A model generated the notes under the pieces. That model ran no database searches, was not told the DNA's origin, and worked only from the letters and a program-made list of their open reading frames with translations. Of a stretch of DNA of 64,000 nt, positions 12,682 through 23,837 are shown piece by piece. Within the stretch, counting starts at the first letter, position 1. Every line of letters starts with the position of its first letter. The position numbers and the translations under genes were made by a program. The stretch is from positions 310,001-374,000 of the forward strand of contig CAWUHX010000077.1 in the NCBI GenBank assembly GCA_963922205.1, in the 5' to 3' direction. Source of the DNA: Romanomermis culicivorax (taxonomy: Eukaryota; Nematoda; Enoplea; Mermithida; Mermithidae).

Positions 12682-15600
12682 GTAAGTTGTTGAGTTATTA
12701 GCTGTGGTCTTACCGAATTTATAATCACGATATCTCCAGTGAGTCGTGCTCCAGATTTTCATTTATGAATAAATTAATTACTCCATTCTTACAGACATCA
12801 TTAGCTTTTGAACAACCTTTCCACATGTGTTATAGAATCGTGTGTTATTGAAGAATCTAGAAAATAGTCTTTTCCGCAGTTTTCACAGAAAACTCCCTTC
12901 AAATAAAACTCGACTACACCCTTCCTAGTGACTTCCAGAGATGAGTTTCGTGGAGTGAGCTAATTTAACCTACATTTGATTTATAGACTATTGTCAAGAC
13001 AACCACCCGCTGTGCTGTTTCTGGGCTACGATGGGTCAATGCGACGCCAATATGAACTGGATGCGCCCCAACTGTCAGTATGCCTGTGGAACCTGTGGAT
13101 GCACTAGTAAGAATCATGCGGCAGTTCTTGAATGAATAAGTGATCGAAATGAGCGGACTTTGTAAGTCAAAGCAGCGTGTTGCATAAAAGAAATCATACT
13201 GAGCTTTTCCAATCTTTAAAGTTTCCCCACATGATTCATTACAAACTCAAAACTTGTATTCGTCTGCCACATTCACTAGTTCATCATCTAAAATGCTCCT
13301 ACTGTACAGGAACCAACGTAGCTAGTTGCGTTGTGAGGCTAGGAAACTGTGGCACCACTAAAGTACCGCTCATTCAAACGACTGCGAGGCCTGCAGCAAC
13401 GCCCGCCACGACCGCTGCTGCTTCTCCCACACCGATCACGACGCCCATTCCGACCATTACCAAGGGTCCGGTCAGCACAAAAGCCTCCTACGGTATGTTA
13501 AAATGAAGCGTTGATTTCTGTGAAATCAGCAAAGTGGCATGAAGGTCTTCAGGCCCTGTCATACGTCGCCGCGCGGTGCTGGTTGTCCTATTTGTACTAA
13601 CAGGCGGCGCCGCGCGGCGCCGCGCGCTACCGCCCGGTGGCTTGTCATACATCGCCGGGCGGTACCCCGCGGCGCCCTACGGTGCCGCTTTTTTACTTTT
13701 GGATTTTGCTCTACTCAAAAAATGTGTATTGGTTTAGTTGAAACCTGACGGGGCGCCGCGCGGCGAAGCAAAAATTACAAAAACCTATTCATACCTCAAA
13801 GGCGGTACCGCGCGGCGCCGGCCGGTCCCGCGCGGCGCCGCGCGGTGAAGTATGACAGGGCCTTTCGGCTTTAAGGTGAAAGGCAGACTGTTATAACTTT
13901 CTTCTGATAACTTTTCTAGTTATCCCATTATGATTTGCATAAAATAGAGTAGTCATCTCATCTAAATATCCAAAGAAATCGGAAATTCACAAAAGATTAT
14001 AGTCTGTTTTTTATGAGATGCTTGTAAATTAAAATATGACAAAAAATAAGTATCATCATCAAAGCTATTGGTACAAAGATTTTACTGAGTGATATTTTAT
14101 CTCAAAAATAAGGAGAGTTGGTTGAGCAGGCTCTCCAATTCCCATATGCGGCATATCTTTCAACAGGAAATTGAAACAGTACTTACTTTCCACTCTTTCT
14201 ACAAAATTTTCAAGAAATGCTGTCTGCAGAATAACAATAAAACTGTATATAAGCTGACCTTTTTCTAGGATTCTTTTGAATTTGAGGACATCGTCCCCTT
14301 AGAGCCAGGACGTACTATCTGAATTTTTTCAAAAGAGTTTTTTGTGTCATATGCATTGTCATCTACCAATGCCAAAACGTTCTATATGCATATATACAGT
14401 GCGTTTTCAACTTTAACTAATCAAAAGTCAAATTTTTAGATACAATGCAACCTTCAAAAGAGCTATTCTCGAAAAAACAGAAATGTCAGATAGTACGTTC
14501 TGGCTATAAGGGCACGAATTATAGTTGAAACAGATATATACTAAAACAGTTTTTTTGGCTATGAGAGAATGTTTAATATTCAATTAGTCCCTCATTTTCC
14601 TGTTCTAAAACAGTTTTAACGAAGATCAGTGCGTTTATGCAAGTTTTGATGTATCGAACGCACTCAAAATTTTCAGGTTCTTGCAACGACAACCACGAGC
14701 TTTGCTGTTTCTGGGCAACGATGCAACAATGCGACATGAACCCGAACTGGATGCGCGTCAATTGTCAAAATGCGTGCGGTACTTGCGGATGCATGCGTAA
14801 GTTTCACAACTACAAAAAGTTCAGGATACATGTGTACTGAGTTAAAATATATGCTTCCAGTGGGTGCTGCATCGTCGTGTAAAGTTCAGCTGGGCAATTG
14901 CGGGCCAACTGGACCGCCGTATACGGGAACAAGCGCCAAAGTAACTACATCGCTACCGTCAACAGGTGGCATTGCAGCGACAGCAACTCCAGCTTCGGTG
15001 CAAACAACTTCAAGTGGCTCAGGTGAAACACTCAAGCAAAGATCCAAAAAATATATCACAGGAGCAAAGTTAGACAACCAGTTCTCGCTTAATGATATTC
15101 GATTTCCACAATACTTGCTGCCTAGTTTCACCTGCCATTGTCTCGATCGTCTCCCTTTTTTGAATATTCAGACATTAGTCAGATACTTGACCTATAACTC
15201 TTGATCTTTTTCAATTTCCTCAAATCGTTTTTTGATAAAACTTGAAAGATTCATCACAAAAAATTTTAACAGTAGAGCTGCACTTGAAAAAAGTTGAACG
15301 TAGAGAAACTCACATCTTGGAATTTTTGTAATGCACCTTGATATCTTTGCGATGCGTAAGATAAAAGTTTTATTCGAGCGGCAACAAATTTTTTCTTTAC
15401 TGGAACGTGGAGAAATGCTTTCGCAGACAACATTGCCGGAACGCACGGACACCTTCCTCCCAAAATTGTTGCTCTATCTGTTGTTGTATCTACAGTCGCG
15501 AATCTCCGAACAAAAAAAAATGCTCAGGCAGAGTAAAAAATTTAGTATCGTGGCCCTTCTCGTATCCCCTAGACTACTAAATGCTGAAAATTGCATGATT

Positions 15601-18600
15601 GTTGCTAGAATAGAATTAATTAATTATGATTTAGGAACTTCGATTGGTGTAGTGTCACACATGTTTATAAAAATAAAACTTATCAGAAACTTGTTGTGCA
15701 CAACTTTGATATTATGACCATTTTTGCAGCTATACAGTGTCTGTCGGAAATTAATCAATTCCCGATTATAATAAAAGAAAAATCATGACCACAACACAAA
15801 TGTATTTAGCTACTTTGTAGGTATAGGCATAAAAATGATCACGTTATTCGATTGGCTTTTCTGAATATACATATAGGATTTTAAAATTATATTTTACGTA
15901 ACGAGTGGTTAGCAGAACATTTAAAAAATGTGAACTACATGCTCTTTGACTTAATTTTTTTAAGTATGTTCATAAAACATTCTATACAGTAAGATTTTGA
16001 GGGCTGAAACATAATTGAGAACTTGAGACAACGCACCATTTTGCCGACCGCGTGTAATCATACAAGAGGAATCATACAGTGAAAGTCTACTAGTTGAGAG
16101 TTGACACTTTCAACAAAATATAAGTTCTGTTAAACAGCTCATATTCGACAGTCTTTTTTCGGAATTACTTATTGTCTAAGGAGAGCATGGATTGCATCAA
16201 TATCAAAAAGAGCATTAGCTTATGCGCATCAATTACTCACAATAAAACTATAGTCTGTTTTCTTGATATGTTTGTTAATATTAAGATAAGAAAGAAATTA
16301 CTATTCCATATTTTAATGATATGCCGCTAAATCGTATGTCGCACAGGACTAATAAAATCTTTGAGCAAATACATTTGAGAGTAATGTTTATTTCTTGTCA
16401 TTTCTCAACTTACAAGCATTTTAAGCAGACTGAAGGCTCGTACCAAGCTTCACCCTGGTGACCCACAAAAAAATACATACTCGTTGGTAGCAGTATCAGA
16501 CTGATCTTGTACGATCCATCAGATCAGTCACCTCACGACCTTGTCATTTAGAAATTGGTTTCGGATGATTCCATTGTTGCATTATTCCGGTTTCAGGCGA
16601 TCAATGTGTCGACTCCAATGACTTATGCTGTTTCTGGGCTTCGTTGGGTCATTGCGACTCTAATCTCTTTTGGATGCGCCCCAATTGCCAAAAAGCCTGC
16701 GGAACTTGTGGTTGCAGCGGTAAGCTTACATTTTACATTGTCCAAATACCCATTCTGCTTTATGAAACTCATTTAGTCGAAAATCCCGAAGCATGCCCAG
16801 TCGACATCGGTTCGCATTGCATTGCGTCAGACATCACCAAGGCTCCTAAAGAGGCGAAGGTGTCGTCTTCGCCCGTTTTCCCGACGACGGAATCTTACTC
16901 AGCCGCGACTTACGCTGGCGACCACAATCCGACACCCGGACCTGGTGTTGATTCAACTACTTTCAATGGAGGTTAGAGAATATCGTGCTTGATGTAGAAA
17001 GTCTCAGTTTCTGACATACGTTATCGGTGCTGTGAGCAACACTATTAGGAATGAAATATAACGCGCTGATCTGATGCTCGTGCTTTTATTCCCCATTATT
17101 TTTAAAATGAGCCGAATCATGCAAAGAAATCCGTAGAAAAACTATAAACATTTTCCCAAGTTATGTTGTTCTAACTGCTACAGTCAATCTAAGAAAAAAG
17201 GCGGCCGCGTACGCAGGATGTTTATTATTATCATGAGCTTACTTTTTTCGCTCGGATGCTTATTTGAAAAAATTGACTACACTTCAAACGATGAATGATG
17301 ATCATTTGTTTATCATTTAACCTAAAAACTGCATAAATACACCAAACAATGCGGACCCCGCGTGACTGCTCGTCTAAAAAAACTGCAACTGATAACGATT
17401 TGTAAGGCGACGAATTTGAGAAATATTGATTGCTAATAGTTTCTTGTGATCCAATAAACGGTTTTGAAGTTGCGAGATTTCAAACCGTACAAATAATGAG
17501 CGGTTCTAAAAAGAGCTTGTAGAATCAGCTAGACTAGAATGCCCGAGCTTTGTTTGATATGTAGCTTATTCATAAATTTCGTTTGTCATATTATAGTTTC
17601 ATAAAAAATACAGTAACCTTGTTCTGTTCTCATTTACATTGAACCATTTCATTTTTACGTCAATTTCGACTTCTTGCGTCTAGACTGGATTTAAAGCGCA
17701 CAGTTGATATTTGTAGGACATATTGGGTATCTTCAGATCAGCAATTTCGGTGTTGACCCTTCGATGCTGGAATACTGAAATACGGCAATACTGAAAATGC
17801 TCCATTACTTCAAGAGAAAATCGTTTGCGTCCGTTTTTATGTGAAAAAAGTATAGATTGGACTAAAGTGTCTTCATAGCCATTTGCACCAAGCTTTAACA
17901 GTAAAATTCTTTCACACAAGAATTCTTATGGTAGTAGAGTTAGCTCGCAAATTTGCAGCTCTGTACGTGTAGATTTTTATTTTTTTCCAACAATTTTGGC
18001 ATGGTTTAGCAGAAAACTGCAAGAATGGGAAATAATACTTCCGGTACCAAGACGTTAGAGCGCGGGACAATAGAGCGCGGACATTAGAGCGCAGGGACAT
18101 TAGAGCACGGACATCAGAGCGCAGAGACATAAGAGCGCAGGACAATAGAGCTCAGGGACATTAGGGCGCAGGACAATAGAGTGCGGGACAACAGAGTGCA
18201 GGACAATAGAACGCGGATGTTAGAGCGCGGACATTACAGCGCAGGGACAATAGAGCGCCAGTTGTTGAAGGGCTTCCTGGGTGGCGCCGTAGCTGTCCCA
18301 CCATTGGCCAATGTCGGGGTAGGTGTAACCATCCCGACCAGGGCTCAACAAAAATGGCCGGGTTCGGAACCCGTGGATTGGCTAAATCATCAATCCTACA
18401 GGTGGAATGTTGTATGTTGCCATACAACATCCCTCCCCCCTTGGAGCAACAGGGGGGCCCCCTGGTACGGTCACCAGTGTTGAAGGGCTTCCTGGGTGGC
18501 GCCGTAGCTGTCCCACCATTGGCCAATGTCGGGGTAGGTGTAACCATCCCGACCAGGGCTCAACAAAAATGGCCGGGTTCGGAACCCGTGGATTGGCTAA

Positions 18601-21600
18601 ATCATCAATCCTACGGGTGGAATGTTGTATGTTGCCATACAACACAGTCAATAGAGCGCAGGGACAATAGAGCGCGAACATTAGAGACAATACAGTGGCG
18701 GACGCAGGGGCACGGGCGGCCGCGCCTCCTAAACTCATGGTCTAAAAATAACGCAAATTATTAGAAATCTATAAAACTTAATTAAATACTTTAGTCAAAA
18801 TTAACTTTTTTCGAATTTTTTTTATCTTTCATCTATACTCTATTTTCTTGACAGTTGCCCCATTGTTTCGTTCTTTTTCTCGTTTTGTCTTATTTAGAAA
18901 AAATTTTAAGAAAAAAAAGAAAAAATCGTTTGCATGTCGAAGCAAATAATTTAACAAAAATATAAAAATTATAAATAAAAAATTTCCACCCCTCCCCCGA
19001 AAGAATTTTTGCGTCGGCCACTGAGACAATAGAGCGCAGGACAATAACGGACAGGCGCAATAGAGCGCAAGGACATTAGAGTGCAGGACGATAGAACATG
19101 GACAGTAGAGCACACAGACATTAAAGCACAGGACAATAGAGCACAGAAAAATTAGATCAGAGCAAAATAAAAAAACGAAAATAAAATAATTGAGAACTAA
19201 CTACATTTAAGCCCAAAATGCTTTCTTTATTTTTTTCGTGTCTCTGAAGAAGTTCAGGTCAAAGCCAAAGCATTTTTCGACCATTGAGTATTTTGTCAAA
19301 AGTTGCGAAAAAAATCGCAGATATTTGACCATTGAACCTTCGAATAAAGTTGTTTCATTTTGTTATTTTCGAATTCATCTTGAATTTCCAAGTCGCATTC
19401 AGAATCACACACGCAATTTTTTGTCAGCTTTTGAAATAAAGCTGCTTGCTCAGTATTATTTTTTCATGTTCAAAAGCAATTTAAAATTCGCGTTTATTGC
19501 TGATCACAGAAAGTTGGTTAAATTTTTTTCGAACCAATAGATGCGCTCTAATGTCCCTCGCTCTATTGTCCCTGCGCTCTATTGTCCTGCGCCCTAATGT
19601 CCGCGCTCTAATGTTCCTGCGCTCTAATGTCCGCGCTCTAGTGTCCGCGCTCTATTGTCCTGCGCTCTAATGTCCCTGCGCTCTATTGTCCTTGCGCTCC
19701 ATTGTCCTGCACTCTAATCTCCCTGCACTCTATTGTCCATGAGCTCTAATGTCCGCGCTTTAATGTCCACGCTCTATTGTCCCGCGCTCTAATGTCCGGT
19801 CATGAGTACTTCCTTTACGCATTCATTTTTCGTACGATTTTGAAAAACATAACAGCATTATTAACGATGTCTGATCAAAATTAATCTTACTGTAAATTCA
19901 ATCGAAGCAAAGCATTTGAAGACAAAGTTATCTATTATACACAAGGGTGGAGAGATTTGTGGGTTTAAATCTCGCTCAGAAACTGTGTGATCTCACACAG
20001 ATGTTTCTGACCCAATCCAGAGAATTTTTAGTTCCAGAACGTAGCAGATTAAGCATTCATCAGTGGATCCCGTTAGGGCCTATTCAAAAACAAAATATAA
20101 GTCAGTGTATGTCAACTTTTGACAGAGTTTTGCACGGTTAAAGTTCATTTAGAATTTGTTTGGCCTACTAGAGATTTTTTGTATGACGTTTACCCTATTT
20201 TTATGTATGACCTTCACCCTATGTTTGGAAGAATACTAAACTTCAATCAGTCATATGCTCGTTCGTTCACACCGACCGGTGAATTGCATGTGTACTTCCG
20301 CCTCATCTAGTTTTTTTGTCGCAGAAATCAGGCATGGTTCTCATGCAGATTTCCGTGCTGTGATCGGAAAAAAATCATGAGTATTTACATTGCACCAGCT
20401 GCCATGAGATGAAAGTCACCACAAAGTTCCACTGTTTGAAAGATGGCAAAGCGGTACAGCATCAAAAAGTTGTGTCTGAACTTCTGAATCCTTGTTTGAA
20501 CACTTGCTATGAGACAGTATCAGGTATTGTTCGAATTGCTGAGAGAATGCAGCAAATGATTTGCTATGCATCAGATTCATAAGCATCACTTTTTTCTCTA
20601 CACATGTACTTCTTTTTCACAGTTTGCGTCGATACGGACGACATGTGCTGCTTTTGGGCTTCTTTGGGTCACTGCGATTCCAATATGTTTTGGATGAGAC
20701 CGTACTGCCAACGGGCCTGCGGCACGTGTGGTTGCGCAAGTATGTTTATAAATTATCATTGACTCTGACTAACAGACCACCGTTCCACATTTGATATTCT
20801 AGTTGACAATGCACCCGATTGCAAGGTGACTCAAACGGAGTGCATGGCTCCGCAACCTCAGCCTCATTCAGACGAAGAAAACAACAAATTGGGTGGGCTA
20901 GTAACGCTTGCAACAGGCACGCCGTTCCATCAAGCAACAGGTTTGAATGCTGAACATACCGAGGAAGAACTTCAGGAAACAACTGTGGCAGGAGCCGGTG
21001 CAACACTTGGTGCACAGACGGGTGCAAGTAAGATATGCGTGACATTTAGTGACAAAATGCGTCTCTGCCATACTCACGAGTGATCTCACGCAGACAGTGA
21101 GTTCTCGACACAATCAGAGATTTGTTGGTCCAAAACGTAGCAAATTATTATCATTGATAGTCTTCGTTGACGTCTATTCAAAAACATGATTTAAAATGGC
21201 GTCTTCCCTTGTGAGGCTTTTAGGGGTGGTTAAAGTATAGTTAAAATTTGATTGACCTCAACTATACTTTCCTTGATGTTGTTGTATGATATCGCGTAAA
21301 ATGAAATATCAATTTTGGGCACAATAAGCATATGCTGGAAATCTGCTTTGAAGTGATCAGAAACATGAAAACCTTCGTTTAAATTAAAATTGTCTATCCT
21401 ATTTTCACTATTTTCTATTTTCAATTGCTATTTCTTTTTTTAGAAGGTTGTAATAGCTATGCAGCAGTATAAAAAGCGAAAAGCATGGAATATTATTCTT
21501 TATCCTAAGTGGTCAAAGTGTTGTATGGTAACATACAACATTCCATCTGTAGAAGTCATGTTTCTGCCAATCCACGGGTTCCGAACTCTCCATTTTTGTT

Positions 21601-23680
21601 GAGTTTCGGTCGGGATGGTCACACCTAACCCGACATTGGCCAGTAGTGGGAGAGCTCCGGCGCCACATAGGAAGCTCTTCAACAAAAGTCTGCACATAAT
21701 TATCGTACATGTGCTACTGCCATCTAGAAGTAGTTGAGCGTTTGGCTAGCCATATGAGTGGCAGCTCCTGACTTTTTCAACGACATTTCTAGCCATGTGG
21801 CTAGTCAAGTGAAAACCTAACCCCCTTTAGACAGGAAGAAATGAAAAATTTTCAAGTTGAAATAAATGATTTCCGGATCAAAAAAATTCAAAATCAAATC
21901 CATAGTTATTTAACACTGCGACAGAAAATACCAGGAAATGTGAAAATGTTTCTTCGGGAAATGTGAAAGAGTTTTTTTAAATACATGACCAGTCAAATTT
22001 ATTCCATGAGAGACTGCATTCTGATTAATATGCTATGGCCTGTTTTTCTGCTTCTTAGTACTAATCGGAAACAAATACTGCTTCATATTTTTGTTATTAT
22101 CTGTCAAAAAACATTTCATATGGGACTGAAAATAAATTTGAGAAAGCAGTCAATGACTAATCTCAGAAACTATTTACATATAAAATTACTTCGTGAAAGC
22201 ACAAATGATGTTCAAATCATTCTATATTTATGTCATATTTCGTTGTACGGACTTTTTATAAAAAAACAGAACAAAGTATATTCCAATTATTCTACGAGTA
22301 TAATTGCATATTCTATAGATGGAATAGTGTGAGATTGAGGGCCCGTTTATGGCCAAACTGTAGTCATGTATTCTTCTTTGCAAACTTGCCGTTGTTTCAG
22401 AACAATTGAAATCATGACATTACAACTCATTGTCAGTTGCACATAGCTGTAAGAGCGAATTGTACTCATAATATAACAAACATCTTTTTGATATCAAGCA
22501 CTTGTTTCTAAGCCTGTTTCATTAAACGAATATAAGTGTAGAAATAGTGGCATTGTTGTAGTAAAATTAAATTAATGACCCTTTGAAGATGGCTGCGATG
22601 ATACCAACGAACTTTGCTGCTTCTGGGCTTCGATCGGTCATTGCGATTCGAACAAGTATTGGATGCGACCATATTGTCAAAAGTCTTGTGGCACGTGTGA
22701 TTGCACAGGTAACAGTTCTTACTAAACTTTCACTGAATAGGTCTCAAAAAACTGAGAAGTTTTCGTTTAAGAAGAAGATGCAGATAGTTGTCAGGTGGAT
22801 ATTGCCGATGGGTGCCAACAAACCACGTTGGCTCCATTCACTCGACTACCACAGACTACCATGGCCGCCGTTTATAGCAGTCAAGCTACCATAAGGCAAA
22901 TGCCCTACCAAGCATTGAATGGAGGTATTGCTAGCGAAGCCAGCACCAATATACACATTGAACCATCACCACCCGCGCCCAATGCGGACACTGCCCCCAC
23001 TGCTGTGACTAATCCTGCAGAAGTACCAACAAAGGCTGTGGTTAGAGTCCTTAATGCAAATGCTGGATCAGCAGTAAGACTTTTCAGCATGAAGTTAAAA
23101 CTATGCCACACTATACTATACTATAATACACTATACTATATTATACTATACTATACTATACAATGCTATACTATACTATACTATACTATACTATACTATA
23201 CTATACTATACTATACTATACTATACTATACTATACTATACTATACTATACTATACTATACTATACTATACTATACTATACTATACTATACTATACTATA
23301 CTATACTATACTATACTATACTATACTATACTATACTATACTATACTATACTCTATACTATACTATACTATGCTATGCTATACTATACTATACTATGTTG
23401 TGCTATAGTCTACTATATCGCATTACCTTATGTATTTTGTTAGAACACCAATGTCGAACACACTTATAATGGCGATACCAGCGAAAACATCGCATCACCA
23501 GGTTTCCAACCCCAAGCCCCACCATCAGTGCCCTCGGCGCCAGCTCCACGCCCATACGGTAGCATGAAGCAAAAAGTTTCGCCATACTTGAAGTATAAAG
23601 GTGGCGCTGGAAACAGTGAGCCGTTAATCAGAGCCGGATACTTCAGAATGAAAAACGATGCCAGTGCATTGATTGACTAA
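12402..23680 (+). CDS. Secreted protein with five ShKT domains (12 exons, 723 aa)
   Basis: Exons: 12402-12681, 12987-13106, 13310-13492, 14677-14796, 14861-15022, 16597-16719, 16777-16971, 20623-20739, 20803-21027, 22589-22708, 22784-23073, 23444-23680. The sum is 2172 nt, exactly 724 codons including TAA. All junctions are GT-AG and phase 1 except the last (phase 0). Residues 1-22 form a signal peptide ([16 protein letters not shown]). ShKT domains lie near residues 95-133, 195-234, 289-329, 395-433 and 509-548. Between them are linkers rich in Thr, Pro and Ala that each start with a C-x-V-x(3,4)-C motif. The tail is Pro-rich and ends with a basic, Tyr/Gly-containing segment. ShKT domains are disulfide-rich extracellular modules common in nematode secreted proteins. 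A structural or mucin-like extracellular role is inferred; no enzyme domain is present. The second Cys of CC and the final CxC give eight Cys per domain instead of six. Confidence 0.85.
12987..13492 (+). CDS. ShKT module 1 (exons 2 and 3)
   Basis: Exon 12987-13106 (acceptor TTATAG, donor GTAAGA) encodes one full ShKT domain: [19 protein letters not shown].., WMRPNC.., CGTCGC. After a 203-bp intron, exon 13310-13492 (acceptor TGTACAG, donor GTATGT) begins with SCVVRLGNC and continues as a Thr/Pro/Ala linker. Both exons are phase 1-1. Confidence 0.85.
13551..13863. mobile_element. CG-rich TIR MITE, copy 1
   Basis: 313 bp with ends AGGCCCTGTCATAC / GTATGACAGGGCCT, flanked by a 3-bp TSD TTC (13548-13550 and 13864-13866). 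GCGCCGCGCGG-type blocks surround a core with CCAATACACA-like and CAAAATCCAAAAGT-like stretches (here mostly on the minus strand) shared with the copy at 36112. It sits in intron 3 of the ShKT gene. The 3-bp TSD suits PIF/Harbinger-type elements, though TTC is not the usual TWA. Confidence 0.85.
13999..14230. mobile_element. MITE, TATAGTCTGTT family, copy 2
   Basis: Begins TATAGTCTGTTTTTTATGAG and ends TTCAAGAAATGCTGTCTGCA, an approximate inverted end. Intronic in the five-ShKT gene. Confidence 0.6.
14677..15022 (+). CDS. ShKT module 2 (exons 4 and 5)
   Basis: Exon 14677-14796 (acceptor TTTCAG, donor GTAAGT) encodes [19 protein letters not shown].., WMRVNC.., CGTCGC. After a 64-bp intron, exon 14861-15022 (acceptor TTCCAG, donor GTGAAA) begins [13 protein letters not shown], then a Thr/Ser/Pro linker. 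It is closest to module 1 (both NH(P/E)LCCFWATM). Confidence 0.85.
16250..16434. mobile_element. MITE, TATAGTCTGTT family, copy 3
   Basis: Starts TATAGTCTGTTTTCTTGATA and ends near CAAGCATTTTAAGCAGACTG, the inverted end. The inner motif ATGTCGCACAGGACT is shared with the partial copy near 36440. Confidence 0.6.
16597..16971 (+). CDS. ShKT module 3 (exons 6 and 7)
   Basis: Exon 16597-16719 (acceptor TTTCAG, donor GTAAGC) encodes [19 protein letters not shown].., WMRPNC.., CGTCGC. After only 57 bp, exon 16777-16971 (acceptor TTTAG, donor GTTAGA) begins [14 protein letters not shown], then a Ser/Thr/Pro linker. With modules 4 and 5 it forms a FWAS(L/I)GHCDSN subgroup. Confidence 0.85.
18262..18430 (+). 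repeat. 167-bp dispersed repeat, copy 1
   Basis: Runs from TTGAAGGGCTTCCTGGGTGG to GTTGTATGTTGCCATACAAC, a terminal palindrome. It includes GGGTTCGGAACCC, which looks a little like a pol III B box, but no A box at tRNA spacing is visible. It is nearly identical to copy 2. Confidence 0.8.
18479..18645 (+). repeat. 167-bp dispersed repeat, copy 2
   Basis: Direct near-identical duplicate of 18262-18430, separated by about 50 bp of C/G-rich sequence. The near identity points to recent duplication. Confidence 0.8.
18693..19023. mobile_element. hAT-type MITE with perfect 8-bp TSD
   Basis: 331 bp with imperfect TIRs CAGTGGCGGACGCA / TGCGTCGGCCACTG. It is flanked by AGACAATA on both sides (18685-18692 and 19024-19031). 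The TSD is itself part of the minisatellite unit, so the element inserted into the array. The interior is AT-rich and non-coding. Confidence 0.88.
20623..21027 (+). CDS. ShKT module 4 (exons 8 and 9)
   Basis: Exon 20623-20739 (acceptor TTCACAG, donor GTATGT) encodes [19 protein letters not shown].., WMRPYC.., CGTCGC. After 63 bp, exon 20803-21027 (acceptor TTCTAG, donor GTAAGA) begins [13 protein letters not shown] and continues as a longer linker, Gln/Glu-rich and then Gly/Ala/Thr-rich. Confidence 0.85.
21520..21686 (-). repeat. 167-bp dispersed repeat, copy 3 (inverted, diverged)
   Basis: Reverse-complement relative of 18262-18430: starts GTTGTATGGTAACATACAAC, contains CCACGGGTTCCGAAC and ends at AGGAAGCTCTTCAACA. 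Lies in intron 9 of the five-ShKT gene. Confidence 0.75.
22589..23073 (+). CDS. ShKT module 5 (exons 10 and 11)
   Basis: Exon 22589-22708 (acceptor TTTGAAG, weaker than the others; donor GTAACA) encodes [19 protein letters not shown].., WMRPYC.., CGTCDC. After 75 bp, exon 22784-23073 (acceptor GATGCAG, donor GTAAGA) begins [11 protein letters not shown] and continues as a Thr/Pro/Ala/Asn linker. It ends in phase 0, unlike every earlier exon, which marks the end of the module series. Confidence 0.82.
23108..23410. repeat. Pentanucleotide (CTATA)n microsatellite in intron 11
   Basis: About 300 bp of CTATA/TATAC units, almost perfect in the middle (23166-23348) and broken at both edges. Long open frames across it on the plus strand are a product of the repeat, not a gene. 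Confidence 0.95.
23444..23680 (+). CDS. Last exon of the five-ShKT gene
   Basis: Acceptor TTTGTTAG; 78 sense codons plus TAA at 23678-23680. It begins [15 protein letters not shown], is Pro-rich in the middle ([17 protein letters not shown]), then ends basic and Tyr/Gly-containing ([19 protein letters not shown]). It is open only in the frame required by the phase-0 donor at 23073, which supports the join. Confidence 0.75.
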   Translation, partial: NTNVEHTYNGDTSENIASPGFQPQAPPSVPSAPAPRPYGSMKQKVSPYLKYKGGAGNSEPLIRAGYFRMKNDASALID

Positions 23681-23837
23681 GGTTAGTTAAGAATGCAAGT
23701 ATTATTTTTAAATGTGTACTTTCGGAGTTCCTAAAATAATCTCTGCTTTACCAACTGAAGAATATGCCCGTAGAATAATTAGCATTCATAGCATGTATGA
23801 ACTATCTTTTCGATGGTTTACTCAGGGAAACACAAAA

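Larger units (their letters stand above)
18050..19797. repeat. Composite element with inverted minisatellite arms
   Basis: The left arm (18050-18260, with further units at 18645-18685 and 19024-19160) is an array of about 15-17-bp units like GGACATTAGAGCGCGG and GGACAATAGAGCGCAG. The right arm (19540-19797) is the same array in reverse complement (GCGCTCTAATGTCC, GCGCTCTATTGTCC). Inside lie two copies of a 167-bp repeat, an inserted hAT MITE and AT-rich DNA. No transposase is seen. Confidence 0.8.
16972..20622. other. Large intron 7 of the five-ShKT gene, mostly repeats
   Basis: 3651 bp. It holds a dispersed-repeat fragment (about 17180-17245) with GCGTACGCAG, parts of the TATAGTCTGTT MITE family near 17600 and 17940, and the composite minisatellite element 18050-19797. 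The segment around 19930-20170 resembles the start of intron 9 (21050-21260), so the intron probably began as the same sequence and was enlarged by insertions. Confidence 0.6.

Noticed and set aside
18262-18430. Possible tRNA-derived SINE because of GGTTCGGAACC
   Set aside because: No A box at suitable spacing, no tRNA fold, and no A-rich or simple-repeat tail; kept only as an unclassified repeat.
18161-18764. Overlapping open frames of 100-136 codons on both strands
   Set aside because: They come from the GC-rich 167-bp repeat and minisatellite arms; the same peptide recurs in two frames because the repeat is duplicated.
22795-23469. 224-codon open frame running into [11 protein letters not shown] repeats
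   Set aside because: It is the (CTATA)n microsatellite read through in the wrong frame; the real exon ends at 23073 and the real next exon starts at 23444 in another frame.
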